DNA of 64,000 nt. Source: Methanoculleus chikugoensis (GTDB lineage Archaea > Halobacteriota > Methanomicrobia > Methanomicrobiales > Methanoculleaceae). A program made the position numbers and the translations under genes. The notes under the pieces were generated by a model that was not told the DNA's origin, searched no databases, and worked only from the letters and a program-made list of their open reading frames with translations. The stretch covers positions 62,001 to 126,000 of the forward strand of contig NZ_FMID01000004.1 of the NCBI RefSeq assembly GCF_900095385.1. The letters are read 5' to 3'. Below are positions 30,463 through 39,449 of this stretch, in pieces (positions within the stretch are counted from its first letter, which is position 1; the number at the start of each line of letters is the position of its first letter).

Positions 30463-31412
30463 GGCGCGAGGTACTCGTCGATGGTATAGTCGTCCCAGTC
30501 CCGGGCGCCGCAGAGGATCTCGAACTCAGGCGGCGTCAGCACCGGGACGGGGAACCGGACCTGGTCGTCGTAGGCGAGCCGGGGGCAGGCGGTGTTCACG
30601 TAGGCCCCAAACCCGAGGTCGAGCATCTCGCCGGGCGAGACCTCGCGCATCGCGACCAGGAACGCCCGGTCCGAGAGGGCGGCGAGCCGGCGCGCGAGGT
30701 CCATCCGCCGCTGCCCGCTCTTCGTGCTGACGAGGATCCCGTAGTTCGCGGCGTCCCGCGCCTTCTCCATCACCGCGGCGCGGCGGCGGACCAGGCGGTC
30801 GGCGTCCACCACATCTCCCTCGCCGGTGTAGGGGTCGAGCGCGACGACGCGGGCCCGGGTCGCGAGCCGGATCCCGATGGGGTGAAAGACCCCCGTCCCC
30901 ACGAAGAGGATCTCATCCGCTCCCGTCGCCCGGGCGGCGGCGAAGTTGCACCCGAGCACCTGACCGGGGATCGGTGTCCGGCCGTCACCGGGGGCGACGA
31001 CCGCCTCGATGCGGCGATCGTGGAGATACGCCGCCATCGCGCCGAGGAGGTGGACGTGCTGGACGGTGGTGACGAGGCCGATGCGGCGGGCGGTCAGAAG
31101 AGGGAGGGCCTTCTCAAGCACGGTTACGTCGAAGTCGAACCGGACGGGCTCGTAGATGACATTAGATCGCTCCTCGACCGGCGCGTGGCCGAAGTGCACC
31201 AGGACGTCCGCGTATCGGAGGGCGTCGAGCGCGAGGTCGCAGGCCCCGTAGCAGGGGTCGCCACTGACGATCACCTCGAACCCCTCGCGGCGGAGGGCGG
31301 CGGCCGTTCCCGGCGCCTGCCGGGCGAGCCCGGCGGGGAACTGGAGGGCGACCGACCGCGCCCCGCGCTCGCGGAGTCTTCCGATGAGATCAGAGACAGG
31401 TATCAACGACAC
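30459..31412 (-). CDS. dph2: Diphthamide synthase Dph2
   Basis: A 317-residue enzyme that starts diphthamide formation on elongation factor 2 by noncanonical radical SAM chemistry. The three cluster cysteines are at C58 (YGACD), C155 (GCNF) and C276 (ACPR). It is in a tight overlap with hpt upstream (23 bases) and the METTL5-like gene downstream. Confidence 0.93.
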   Translation of the reverse strand: MSLIPVSDLIGRLRERGARSVALQFPAGLARQAPGTAAALRREGFEVIVSGDPCYGACDLALDALRYADVLVHFGHAPVEERSNVIYEPVRFDFDVTVLEKALPLLTARRIGLVTTVQHVHLLGAMAAYLHDRRIEAVVAPGDGRTPIPGQVLGCNFAAARATGADEILFVGTGVFHPIGIRLATRARVVALDPYTGEGDVVDADRLVRRRAAVMEKARDAANYGILVSTKSGQRRMDLARRLAALSDRAFLVAMREVSPGEMLDLGFGAYVNTACPRLAYDDQVRFPVPVLTPPEFEILCGARDWDDYTIDEYLAP

Positions 31413-31950
31413 GCACCTGCGCCTCGGAGACCTCGATCTTCACCAGGGTCTTGAGCGGCCGGCCGATATCCGCGTCCCCCCGGCCGATGACCACGCAGAT
31501 ATCGGCGATCTCGGCGCCCGTCACCTCGATCGCGCTGATGAGGGCGCGGAGCGTGCCGCCGGTGCTGCAGACGTCGTCGATGATCACGACCCGGTCGCCC
31601 GCGGCAACGCCGTTTAAGTAAAGCTCGCCCTTCGAGTAGCCGGTGGCCTGGTGCACCGCGACCTCGCCGGGGAGGCCGTAGGGGCGTTTCCGGACGACCA
31701 CGAGAGGGATGTCGGTCATCATCGAAAATGCGACGCCGATGTGGATGCCCATCGCCTCGCAGACGACGATCTTGTCGACATCGTTGAGGTCGAGGTTCCG
31801 CACCATGGCGCACCCGATCTCGCGGAGGAGCGCGGGTTCGAGGAGCGGCACCCCGTCGGTGATCGGGTTGATGAAGTAGTTGTACTCTCCCCGCTTCATG
31901 ACGGGAGAGGTTTCCAGCGAATGAATCAGGCGTTCAAGCATCGATATCAC
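31390..31950 (-). CDS. hpt: Hypoxanthine phosphoribosyltransferase
   Basis: A 186-residue PRTase with the PRPP loop VVIIDDVCSTGGTLRAL and the archaeal Hpt-specific N-terminus (LIHSLETSPVMKRGEYNYF). It salvages hypoxanthine or guanine to nucleotides. It overlaps mfnA by 17 bases and dph2 by 23. Confidence 0.9.
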   Translation of the reverse strand: MISMLERLIHSLETSPVMKRGEYNYFINPITDGVPLLEPALLREIGCAMVRNLDLNDVDKIVVCEAMGIHIGVAFSMMTDIPLVVVRKRPYGLPGEVAVHQATGYSKGELYLNGVAAGDRVVIIDDVCSTGGTLRALISAIEVTGAEIADICVVIGRGDADIGRPLKTLVKIEVSEAQVRVVDTCL

Positions 31951-33049
31951 CCATATCTACAAGGAACCGCTCGACGACGTCGCGGGTGACGTGGGGCATG
32001 CAGACGATCCGCATATGCCCGTTCCGGGTCGTCGAGACCCGCCACCCGGGAGGCATACGGTCGCAGGAGAACGTCGCCACGTTGACGTCCGGGGTCACGG
32101 CTCTCGGGTAGCCGAACGTCTCCATCCCCTCGATCAGCCTCCGGGTGTTCTCCATGCACCCGGCGACCACCGCCCGCATCCCGTCCATCCCCAGGTACTC
32201 GAGGACGGCGACCGCTGCGGCCACCGACGCTCCCGGCCGGGTGCCGGCGAGGGTGCACTCCCGCTTCACCGTCAGGTAGGGGGTGTCGACGTTGAGGCAC
32301 GCGAACCAGTCCGGGTTGCGCGTGAGGAGGCAGCCCGCCGGGATGGTGCTCATCCCCATCTTGTGGGGGTCAATGGAGATGGAGGAGACGCCCGGGAGCC
32401 GGAAGTCGAACGGGACGGGGCTGTCGAGGAACGGGACGACCATCCCGCCGAACGCGGCGTCGACGTGGAGGAAGACGTCCCGGTCGAGGGCGATCTCCGC
32501 GAGCCGGGCAATGGGATCGACCACGCCGTACTCCGTCGTCCCGACAACCCCGACGAGCGCGACCGTATTGTTGTCGATGAAGCCGTCGACCGCCTCCGTG
32601 TCCATCCGGAACTCAGCATCAAGCGGCACCGTCCGCATCTCGAGCCCCAGGATGTCGCAGGCCTTCGTGAACGAAAAATGGCTCGAAGCCGGAATGACGA
32701 CGTTCGGGGACTTCACCGACTTCTGCCGTTTTGCAATCCGCAGCGCCTGGATGTTCGACTCCGTCCCGCCGCTCGTCGCGTAGCCTCCGGCATCCGCATG
32801 GTGCATCAGGGTGCCGAGCCTCCGGACGAGGAGGTCCTCGAGCGCGGCCGTCCCCGGGAAGAGCCCGGGGTCGCCGAGGTTGGTCTCGAGGAAGATCGCG
32901 TGCGCCCGCGCCGCGACCGGGTGGGGCGGCGTGCACATCGAACTTAAGATATTCCGGTAGCCGAGATCCTCCCGCCGCTTTGACGAGAGGAAGGAAAAAA
33001 GGTCTTCCTCAGGGCAACCTACTTCACGCATTTCTTCTCGCCGCATCAA
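31934..33049 (-). CDS. mfnA: L-tyrosine/L-aspartate decarboxylase MfnA
   Basis: A 371-residue PLP decarboxylase with YATSGGTESNIQALRIAK, HVDAAFGG and the PLP lysine in SIDPHKMG. In methanogens MfnA makes tyramine for methanofuran or beta-alanine for coenzyme A. Methanofuran is the substrate of FmdDB in this window. The start may be ATG 33049 or the Met six codons later (MREVGCP). The first overlaps the ppsA end by 26 bases and the second by 8. Confidence 0.92.
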   Translation of the reverse strand: MMRREEMREVGCPEEDLFSFLSSKRREDLGYRNILSSMCTPPHPVAARAHAIFLETNLGDPGLFPGTAALEDLLVRRLGTLMHHADAGGYATSGGTESNIQALRIAKRQKSVKSPNVVIPASSHFSFTKACDILGLEMRTVPLDAEFRMDTEAVDGFIDNNTVALVGVVGTTEYGVVDPIARLAEIALDRDVFLHVDAAFGGMVVPFLDSPVPFDFRLPGVSSISIDPHKMGMSTIPAGCLLTRNPDWFACLNVDTPYLTVKRECTLAGTRPGASVAAAVAVLEYLGMDGMRAVVAGCMENTRRLIEGMETFGYPRAVTPDVNVATFSCDRMPPGWRVSTTRNGHMRIVCMPHVTRDVVERFLVDMGDIDA

Positions 33050-35327
33050 GGAGAATCTGTCGCTCTTTCCGCGCTACGGCCTCCCGGATGCGGGGAACCG
33101 CATCGATGTTCGCCGAAACGCTGGAGATGCCGTGCTCGACGAGCCACGTGACCATGTCGGGGTCGGAGCCGGCCTGGCCGCAGATGGAGCACTCGACACC
33201 GTTCTCCCGGCAGACGCTGATTGCGTGGTCGATCAGCCGGAGGACGGCAGGGTGCTTGGGCTGGTACATATCGGCGACGTGCTCGTTGTTCCGGTCGATG
33301 GCGAGCGTGTACTGGATGAGGTCGTTCGTCCCGAACGAGGCGAACCGGATCCCGGCCCGGATGAAGTCCTCGACCAGGATGGCGCTGCTCGGGACCTCGA
33401 TCATGACGCCGAGGGGCGCGGTCTCCACGTCGACGCCCCACTCCTGCATCATCGCCCGGGCTTTGACGAACTCGCCGGGGTGGTTGACCATCGGGAACAT
33501 CACGCCGAGGTTGTCGTAGCCAGCCGCCCAGAGCCGCTTGAACGCCTCCACCTGCAGGCGGAACTGCTCGGGGCTCCGGAGGTCGCGGCGGATGCCGCGC
33601 CAGCCGAGCATCGGGTTGTGTTCGAACGGTTCGTCCTCTCCGCCCTCCATGTTCCGGAACTCGTCGGTCGGGGCGTCCAGCGTCCTGACCCAGACGGGCT
33701 TACCGGGGAAGGCGTCGAGGACGGTCTTGATGCCGCCGTAGAGTTCGGCGATGAACTCCTCCTCCGCGTCGTGCTCGATGTACCAGCCCGGAGTCTTTGC
33801 GAGACCGAGGATGAGGTGCTCGATCCGGAGAAGGCCGACGCCGTCCGCACCGGTGGCGGCGGCACGCTGTGCGGCCTCGGGGAGGGAGACGTTCACCTTG
33901 ACGAGCGTGCCGGTGATGACCGGGGCGACCGCTGCCGCCGCCGGTGCGGCTGCCGGTGCCGCCGCCGCGGGCGCCGCAACCGCGCCCTCGTAGATGATGC
34001 CTTTCTCGCCGTCGACGGTGACGACCTGGCCGTCCCGCAAGAGTTTCGTCGCCTTCTTGGTTCCGACGACCGCGGGCGTCCCGAGCTCGCGGCTCACGAT
34101 GGCCGCGTGGCAGGTCATGCCGCCTTCGTCGGTGACGATGGCGCTGACCCGCCGCATCGCCGGCACCATGTCGGGGTTGGTCATCTTGGTGACCAGGATG
34201 TCGCCGTCCTTGACGCCGCTCGTGTCCTTGACGTCGCGCACGATGACGACCCGGCCGCTCGCGACGCCGGGGGAAGCCCCCTGGCCTTCGACCAGCACCA
34301 CGCCGAGGGGGCCTTTCGGCTGCCCTGCGGCCCCGCCGTGCGGGATATCGGGGCGCTTTATCGTGGTTATCGGCCGGGACTGGAGGATGAAGAAGACGTC
34401 GCCGACGATCGCCCACTCGACGTCCTGCGGGACGCCGTAGTGGTCTTCGGCGATCTTCCCGAGCGTGGCGAGGCGCGCCACCTCTGCGTCGGAGAGGACC
34501 GGCGCGGTGCGCTGTTTCGCGGAGAGGTTGACGGTCTTCGTCCCGTGCTTGCCCTCCGGCACGATCATGATCTCCTTCTCGGCGATCAGGCGGTCGACGA
34601 CCCGCTCGGAGCGCAGGTCAAAGACGTAATTGTCGGGGGAGACGCTCCCCGAGACAACGGCTTCCCCGAGACCCCAGGAGCCTTCGACGATCGTCAGGGG
34701 TTCGCCGGTGACGGGGTGAGAGGTAAACATGACGCCGGACTTCTCCGAGCGGATGAGTTCCTGCACGACGACGGCGATGTTCACGCTCCGGTCGTCGAAC
34801 CCCTGTTTTGAGCGGTAGTAGATGGCGCGCGCGCCGTACAGCGAGGCCCAGCACCGCTGGACCGCGTCAAGGAGGTCGGTCTCCCCGAGGATATTGAGGA
34901 ACGTCTCCTGCTGGCCGGCAAAACTGGCATCCGGCAGATCTTCGGCGGTAGCGCTCGAACGGACGGCGACAACCGTTCCGTTCGCACCCATCCGGTCGTA
35001 TGCCTCGACGATATCCTGACGGAGGTGATCGGGCATCTCGACGCTGAGGACGATCTCCTGCACTTCTTTCGCGACCGATTCGAGCGCTCCGTTGTCGTCT
35101 ACGTCCAGACGCTCCAGTTTGCGGAAGAGTTCTTCTTCGATCCCGGTCTCAATAAGAAACCTTCGGAACGCCTGGGCGGTCACCACAAACGCCTTCGGCA
35201 CGGGCAGGCCGATGGCCGTCATCTCGCCCAATGAGGCCCCCTTTCCACCTACAGAAATGATATCTTCCTTTTTTATTTCTTCGAGCCACAGAACGTTGGG
35301 CATTTCCTTCATGCTCGCACCACACAT
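33024..35327 (-). CDS. ppsA: Phosphoenolpyruvate synthase
   Basis: A 767-residue enzyme converting pyruvate and ATP to PEP for gluconeogenesis. It has the N-terminal nucleotide-binding segment SVGGKGASLGEM, the phosphohistidine site GGMTCHAAIVSREL, an Ala/Pro linker rich in AAAP repeats near residues 445-470, and the C-terminal barrel motif CSICGQAGSD. Start: ATG 35325-35327 (MCGASM) has GGTGAG upstream; the alternative MKEMPN at 35312 would suit the TATA at 35341-35350. First of a seven-gene run. Confidence 0.94.
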   Translation of the reverse strand: MCGASMKEMPNVLWLEEIKKEDIISVGGKGASLGEMTAIGLPVPKAFVVTAQAFRRFLIETGIEEELFRKLERLDVDDNGALESVAKEVQEIVLSVEMPDHLRQDIVEAYDRMGANGTVVAVRSSATAEDLPDASFAGQQETFLNILGETDLLDAVQRCWASLYGARAIYYRSKQGFDDRSVNIAVVVQELIRSEKSGVMFTSHPVTGEPLTIVEGSWGLGEAVVSGSVSPDNYVFDLRSERVVDRLIAEKEIMIVPEGKHGTKTVNLSAKQRTAPVLSDAEVARLATLGKIAEDHYGVPQDVEWAIVGDVFFILQSRPITTIKRPDIPHGGAAGQPKGPLGVVLVEGQGASPGVASGRVVIVRDVKDTSGVKDGDILVTKMTNPDMVPAMRRVSAIVTDEGGMTCHAAIVSRELGTPAVVGTKKATKLLRDGQVVTVDGEKGIIYEGAVAAPAAAAPAAAPAAAAVAPVITGTLVKVNVSLPEAAQRAAATGADGVGLLRIEHLILGLAKTPGWYIEHDAEEEFIAELYGGIKTVLDAFPGKPVWVRTLDAPTDEFRNMEGGEDEPFEHNPMLGWRGIRRDLRSPEQFRLQVEAFKRLWAAGYDNLGVMFPMVNHPGEFVKARAMMQEWGVDVETAPLGVMIEVPSSAILVEDFIRAGIRFASFGTNDLIQYTLAIDRNNEHVADMYQPKHPAVLRLIDHAISVCRENGVECSICGQAGSDPDMVTWLVEHGISSVSANIDAVPRIREAVARKERQILLDAARRNA

Positions 35328-35406
35328 ATACTTCTCACCATCACATAAAAGATTTCGGAGGAAAAAGCATCAATACATATGATGTTGAATTAGTATGGGT
35401 TGAACC

Positions 35407-36990
35407 GTGAAATATAGAGTGCTGGTCAGCGACCCGCTGGCAGAGGAAGGGATCGACATCCTGAAGGAATTCTGCGATGTGGATGTCAATACCGGGCTAA
35501 CCGAAGATCAACTCATTGCTGTTATCGGGGACTACGATGCCCTGCTGGTGCGCTCGGGAACCGAGGTGACGGCGCAGGTCATCGATGCGGGAGAGAAACT
35601 CAAGTTCATCGGCCGGGCCGGCGCCGGGGTCGACAATATCGATACGGAAGCGGCGACGAGGAGAGGCATCGTCGTTGCGAACGCTCCGGAAGGAAATACC
35701 CTCGCGGCCACCGAGCACACGATGGCGATGATGCTCTCGCTCGCGCGCAATATCCCCCAGGCGACGGCGTCCCTGAAGAAGGGCGAGTGGAAACGCTCGA
35801 AGTTCATGGGCGTTGAACTGAACGACAAGGTTCTCGGCATCATGGGATTCGGGCGTATCGGGCGTGAGGTGGCAAAGCGGGCACAGGCGATGGCGATGAA
35901 GTGCATCGCCTACGACCCGTTCATCACGAAGGAGAAGGCGGCAAGCCTCGGCGTGGAGATGGTGCCGCTCGACGAACTCTTCCGGAGAGCCGACGTGATC
36001 ACCGTCCACACGCCGCTGATCAAGGAGACGCGCCACGTCATCAACGCCGAGACGATCGCGACGATGAAGGACGGCGTCCGGCTGATCAACTGCGCCCGCG
36101 GCGGAATCATCGATGAGAAGGCCCTCGCGGACGGGATCGCAAGCGGCAAGGTCGCCGGTGCGGCGCTGGACGTCTTCGAGAGCGAGCCGCCGACGGACTC
36201 CCCGCTTCTCGGGCTCGGTAAGGTGATCGTCACCCCGCACCTCGGGGCGAGCACGGTCGAGGCGCAGAAGAACGTCGCGATATCGGTCGCGAACCAGTGC
36301 ATCAGCGTTCTCTCCGGCGGCGCGGCGAAGTACGTGGTGAACGCGCCGATGATCCCGGCGGAGCAGCAGGCGCTGGTCGAGCCCTACGCGATGCTCGCGC
36401 AGAAGATGGGCAGGCTCCTCATCCAGCTCACCGAAGGGCGGCTGGAGTCGATCGAGGTCACCTACGGCGGCGAGGCTGCAGCGCTCCCGAACACGAAGTT
36501 CGTCACCCGCGTTATCCTGAAGGGCATGCTCGACCCGATCCTCCAGGCGCCGGTCAACATCGTGAACGCGGAGTTCGTGGCAAAGGAGCGCGGCATCCGG
36601 ATGAGCGAGACGACGACGGAGGAGGCGCAGGGGTTCAAGAACATCATCACCATCACCGCGAAGACCGACAGGATGACGGAGACGGTGAGCGGGAGCGTCT
36701 CGGGCCCGAACCGCGCGCGGATCGTGAGCATCGGCGGATACATGACCGACCTGACCCCGACCGGCCACGTGGTCATCTCCCGCCACACCGACAAGCCGGG
36801 CGTCATCGGCAAGGCCGCGACGATCCTCGGCCGGGCGAACGTGAACATCGCGGGGATGCAGGTCGGGCGCCACAAGCCCGGCGAGGAAGCCCTGATGGTC
36901 CTCACCGTCGATTCCGCGGTGCCGGCCGACGCGATGGAAGAGATCAAGAAGATCGACGCCATCCACACGGCGAAACACGCCGAGATCTGA
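35407..36990 (+). CDS. serA: D-3-phosphoglycerate dehydrogenase
   Basis: A 527-residue SerA with catalytic and NAD domains (IGRAGAGVDNIDTEAATRRG, LGIMGFGRIGREVAKRAQ, TPHLGAST), the intervening domain, and a C-terminal ACT domain (VISRHTDKPGVIGKAATILG). It starts the serine pathway; its product route feeds glyA in this window, and the ACT domain suggests serine feedback. It begins at GTG 35407 with TATA-like ATACATATG near 35374, close to leaderless. Confidence 0.95.
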   Translation: MKYRVLVSDPLAEEGIDILKEFCDVDVNTGLTEDQLIAVIGDYDALLVRSGTEVTAQVIDAGEKLKFIGRAGAGVDNIDTEAATRRGIVVANAPEGNTLAATEHTMAMMLSLARNIPQATASLKKGEWKRSKFMGVELNDKVLGIMGFGRIGREVAKRAQAMAMKCIAYDPFITKEKAASLGVEMVPLDELFRRADVITVHTPLIKETRHVINAETIATMKDGVRLINCARGGIIDEKALADGIASGKVAGAALDVFESEPPTDSPLLGLGKVIVTPHLGASTVEAQKNVAISVANQCISVLSGGAAKYVVNAPMIPAEQQALVEPYAMLAQKMGRLLIQLTEGRLESIEVTYGGEAAALPNTKFVTRVILKGMLDPILQAPVNIVNAEFVAKERGIRMSETTTEEAQGFKNIITITAKTDRMTETVSGSVSGPNRARIVSIGGYMTDLTPTGHVVISRHTDKPGVIGKAATILGRANVNIAGMQVGRHKPGEEALMVLTVDSAVPADAMEEIKKIDAIHTAKHAEI

Positions 36991-37080
36991 TCGGCCGGAT
37001 CGTCACCCCCCATTTTTGGCGCGTGCCGGCCCCCGATGCGGCGGAGCCGGGACGGAACCTGTTTTGGCGTGTGGCAATAA

Positions 37081-37089
37081 TTTTATACC
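37081..37089 (+). promoter_or_regulatory. TATA box of tRNA-Val
   Basis: TTTTATACC lies about 40 bases before the tRNA, predicting a start near 37112. Confidence 0.5.
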
Positions 37090-37124
37090 CGGAGCACCAA
37101 CCTTATTGATCGTCGGGCAGACAC

Positions 37125-37198
37125 GGGCTCGTGGTCTAGCTGGTTATGACGTCGCCTTGACATGGCGGAGGTCCTGAGTTCGAATCTCAGCGAGCCCA
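37125..37198 (+). tRNA. tRNA-Val (GAC)
   Basis: Acceptor GGGCTCG/CGAGCCC with discriminator A, D arm TGGTCTAGCTGGTTATGAC, anticodon stem CGCC/GGCG with loop TTGACAT (anticodon GAC), T arm CTGAGTTCGAATCTCAG. No intron, CCA not encoded. A T-run follows at 37204-37208. Confidence 0.95.
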
Positions 37199-37230
37199 TC
37201 ACTGTTTTTGAAACGATTGGTTTTGTGAAT

Positions 37231-37485
37231 TTATCGCTGAGGAGAGATATCTCCCGTAAGGACGGTTAAATCCCGATAATTCGTGCAGCCGCCATACGGA
37301 CAATCATACTTTCCCGGGGCGCTACGCACGATAGATCCCTTCTTAACAGGCAGTTTGTGTTCACCGTCCAGACATTTTTTCCGTAGTTTCCCTACATCAA
37401 CGCGGCGTCCATTGCCCGGGGCCGGAGGAGAGAAGCCACGGGTTTCAGGCGATGGAAGGGCGAATCGGGGTGCGCCGCTCGCGCG
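37231..37485 (-). other. Doubtful frame with unusual codon use next to tRNA-Val
   Basis: A minus-strand frame ends at 37231 and reads VGKLRKKC, then YDCPYGGCTNYRDLTVL. It uses AT-rich codons (CTA, TCT, TTA, TAT) unlike its neighbours and has no clear start. It may be the tail of a foreign gene. I cannot assign a product. Confidence 0.25.
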
Positions 37486-37698
37486 GTGACGCGGGGCGGA
37501 GCCGCCACACGACCCCGGCCACGAAACGCCGATGAACTCCCGGCACCCGAGATCGGCGACCGCTGCATCAATTACAGGATACCGGGCACGGGCTCGGGAG
37601 GAAGCAACGAATACAAGATTTACTGCACCATATTCACGAAAGGCGACGTCTACGAGAGGTTCTTCACCTACGGACCGCCCCCGGATTACGAACTTTAA
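37486..37698 (+). pseudogene. C-terminal fragment of an unknown protein
   Basis: From about 37530 the frame reads DELPAPEIGDRCINYRIPG, then NEYKIYCTIFTKGDVYERF and ends FTYGPPPDYEL. Composition looks like the end of a real protein (conserved-looking Cys, Tyr, Gly), but the region before it is low-quality coding. It may be a remnant. Interval 37699-37860 holds only a minus-strand T-run (37843-37847) that probably ends the surface-protein operon. Confidence 0.35.
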
Positions 37699-37860
37699 AA
37701 GACCTTGCCGGGCGTGCCGCGGCACAGATCCCCTGACTTTCGAGGCAGCAACGGGTTATCTGCAGCCGGTATAGAGGCGAAGAGCAGCACCTTCGATCTT
37801 CGCGAAACGCTCGCGGCTTCGGATTGAGGCAGACCCCCCGACAAAAAGAGAGGCGCCGGG

Positions 37861-39381
37861 TCAGTCATCCCCCGTTGCAGGGATGCAGCTGACCCAGAGC
37901 CTGCCGTTCGGCGTGCCCTCGCCGCCGGAAACCCTGAGGGCGAGCGAGAGCGGCACCGTCTCGTCCACCGGCACGATGTCGGGGAGGGTCACCGCCTCCA
38001 TCGGCCCGAAGGCGACGGGAGTGCCGTCGCTGCCGAGTCTCGCCGTGTAGACGACCGGAGCGTCAATTCCCATGTCGTCCTGGCTGACGACGACCCGGAT
38101 CGGCACGTTGCCGGTGTTCCTCACCGTCGGGCTCTGTCTCGTCCCGAACGCGGCGTCACCCTCAACCCAGGCATCGATGCCCTGTTCGACGACGCCGTAG
38201 TTGATCGCGGCAAAGTCAATCTCGAACGATGCCGTCGGCAGGTAGGTGAAGATGCTCCCGAGCGGCTGATCGGCCGGATCCACGTCTTCGGCCGGGACCT
38301 GCACCGAGACCTGGTAATCCCCGGGCGCCTGGTTGAAAGCGAGGTCGACCTCGCCCGCATAGATCGCCGCACCGGCCTCTTCCAGACCGCGCACAGCCTC
38401 ATTCAGGCTCGTCCCATGAGCATAGGTGACCAGGCCGGCCACAGAGGCCTCATCGAGCGCATCCGCCGAGGAGTTCTGCCGGGTCAGGTTGACCTGCACG
38501 AGGGGCGAGCCGTCGGGCGACGTCACGTCGGCGACGATCGGATATGACGCCGTGCTCTCCCCGGCGACGACCGCATGGATCCACACGGTCTTCGTGGCGC
38601 CGTAGGTGCAGGGCGGCAGGAACTGGCTGCCCGGCTCCACCGGGTCGTCGTCAAGCATGCCGCCGGCAGCATCGAGTTGCTCCCAGATGCAGAGCACGGC
38701 CGCGCGGGAGGGGACCGCTGCGGTCGTTTCGCTCTCGGCCGGCGGGTCGGCGGAGACGGACTCGTTCTCCACAACTCCGGGTTCGGTCGCCGTGGTGTTC
38801 GTCAGTGCCGGATCATCGGGTGCCGTAACGTTCCCCGGTGCCGGATCATCGGGCACCGTGGTGTTCCCCAGCTTCAGTTCATCAGGTGCCGTAACGTTCC
38901 CCGGCGTCGATTCATCGGGTTCCGTCACGTTCGTCGGTGCCGATTCATCGGGTTCCGTGGAGGCCGGGTCAACCGTCTCCTCCGGATCCGGCGACAGGCC
39001 GTCGTCCGGGTCACCCGGTGCCGCCTCGGGCGAACCGTCATCCTCGGCCGAAGGCGGATTGCTCACCTCGTTCTCGGATGAATCGTCAGAATCCGGCAGG
39101 CCTTCTTCCGGCCCGGAAGAACTGTCTTCAGAACCTTCAGGGCCTGTCGGACTATCCTCCGGCCCGGAGGAGTCATCTTCGGGGCCGTCAGGACCGTCGG
39201 GCCCGGGTGGTTCAGAAAGAGGTTCGCCGCCGGTCGCTCCGGCACCGGCCTCCGTCTGCTGATCGCTTCCCGCGAGAGGATCGCCAGAGGTATCCACGGG
39301 CGAGCCCGCAAGTGCCGGCACGACGGAGGCCGAAACAAGGAGAATCGCAAGGATCACCGCGATTCTATCCATAATCTTCAT
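37861..39381 (-). CDS. Secreted surface protein with glycosylation-repeat linker (cluster gene C)
   Basis: About 506 residues. It has a signal peptide (MKIMDRIAVILAILLVSA, cleavage after PALA), then an acidic Pro/Gly/Ser-rich region. Next come five 11-residue repeats with PD(E/D) and an N-x-T sequon each (TNVT, GNVT, GNTT, GNVT, TNTT), and a C-terminal globular domain. The domain matches the gene at 40765: PGSQFLPPCTYGATKTVWIH, APGDYQVSVQV, FAAINYGVV and PTVRNTGNVPIRVVVSQDD. The ATG at 39381 is chosen for GAGGAG five bases upstream and for the signal peptide. No membrane anchor, so it is secreted or bound to a partner. Confidence 0.75.
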   Translation of the reverse strand: MKIMDRIAVILAILLVSASVVPALAGSPVDTSGDPLAGSDQQTEAGAGATGGEPLSEPPGPDGPDGPEDDSSGPEDSPTGPEGSEDSSSGPEEGLPDSDDSSENEVSNPPSAEDDGSPEAAPGDPDDGLSPDPEETVDPASTEPDESAPTNVTEPDESTPGNVTAPDELKLGNTTVPDDPAPGNVTAPDDPALTNTTATEPGVVENESVSADPPAESETTAAVPSRAAVLCIWEQLDAAGGMLDDDPVEPGSQFLPPCTYGATKTVWIHAVVAGESTASYPIVADVTSPDGSPLVQVNLTRQNSSADALDEASVAGLVTYAHGTSLNEAVRGLEEAGAAIYAGEVDLAFNQAPGDYQVSVQVPAEDVDPADQPLGSIFTYLPTASFEIDFAAINYGVVEQGIDAWVEGDAAFGTRQSPTVRNTGNVPIRVVVSQDDMGIDAPVVYTARLGSDGTPVAFGPMEAVTLPDIVPVDETVPLSLALRVSGGEGTPNGRLWVSCIPATGDD

Positions 39382-39449
39382 CATCACTCCTCTCTTCATC
39401 CGGCGGCCCTGCCCGCGCAAGAACATGGCCTCGCACGGGCAGGAACCGA

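Noticed and set aside
33132-34811. A 559-codon plus-strand frame
   Set aside because: It is antisense to ppsA and rich in Arg, Asp and Val as expected for a mirror frame; no motifs.
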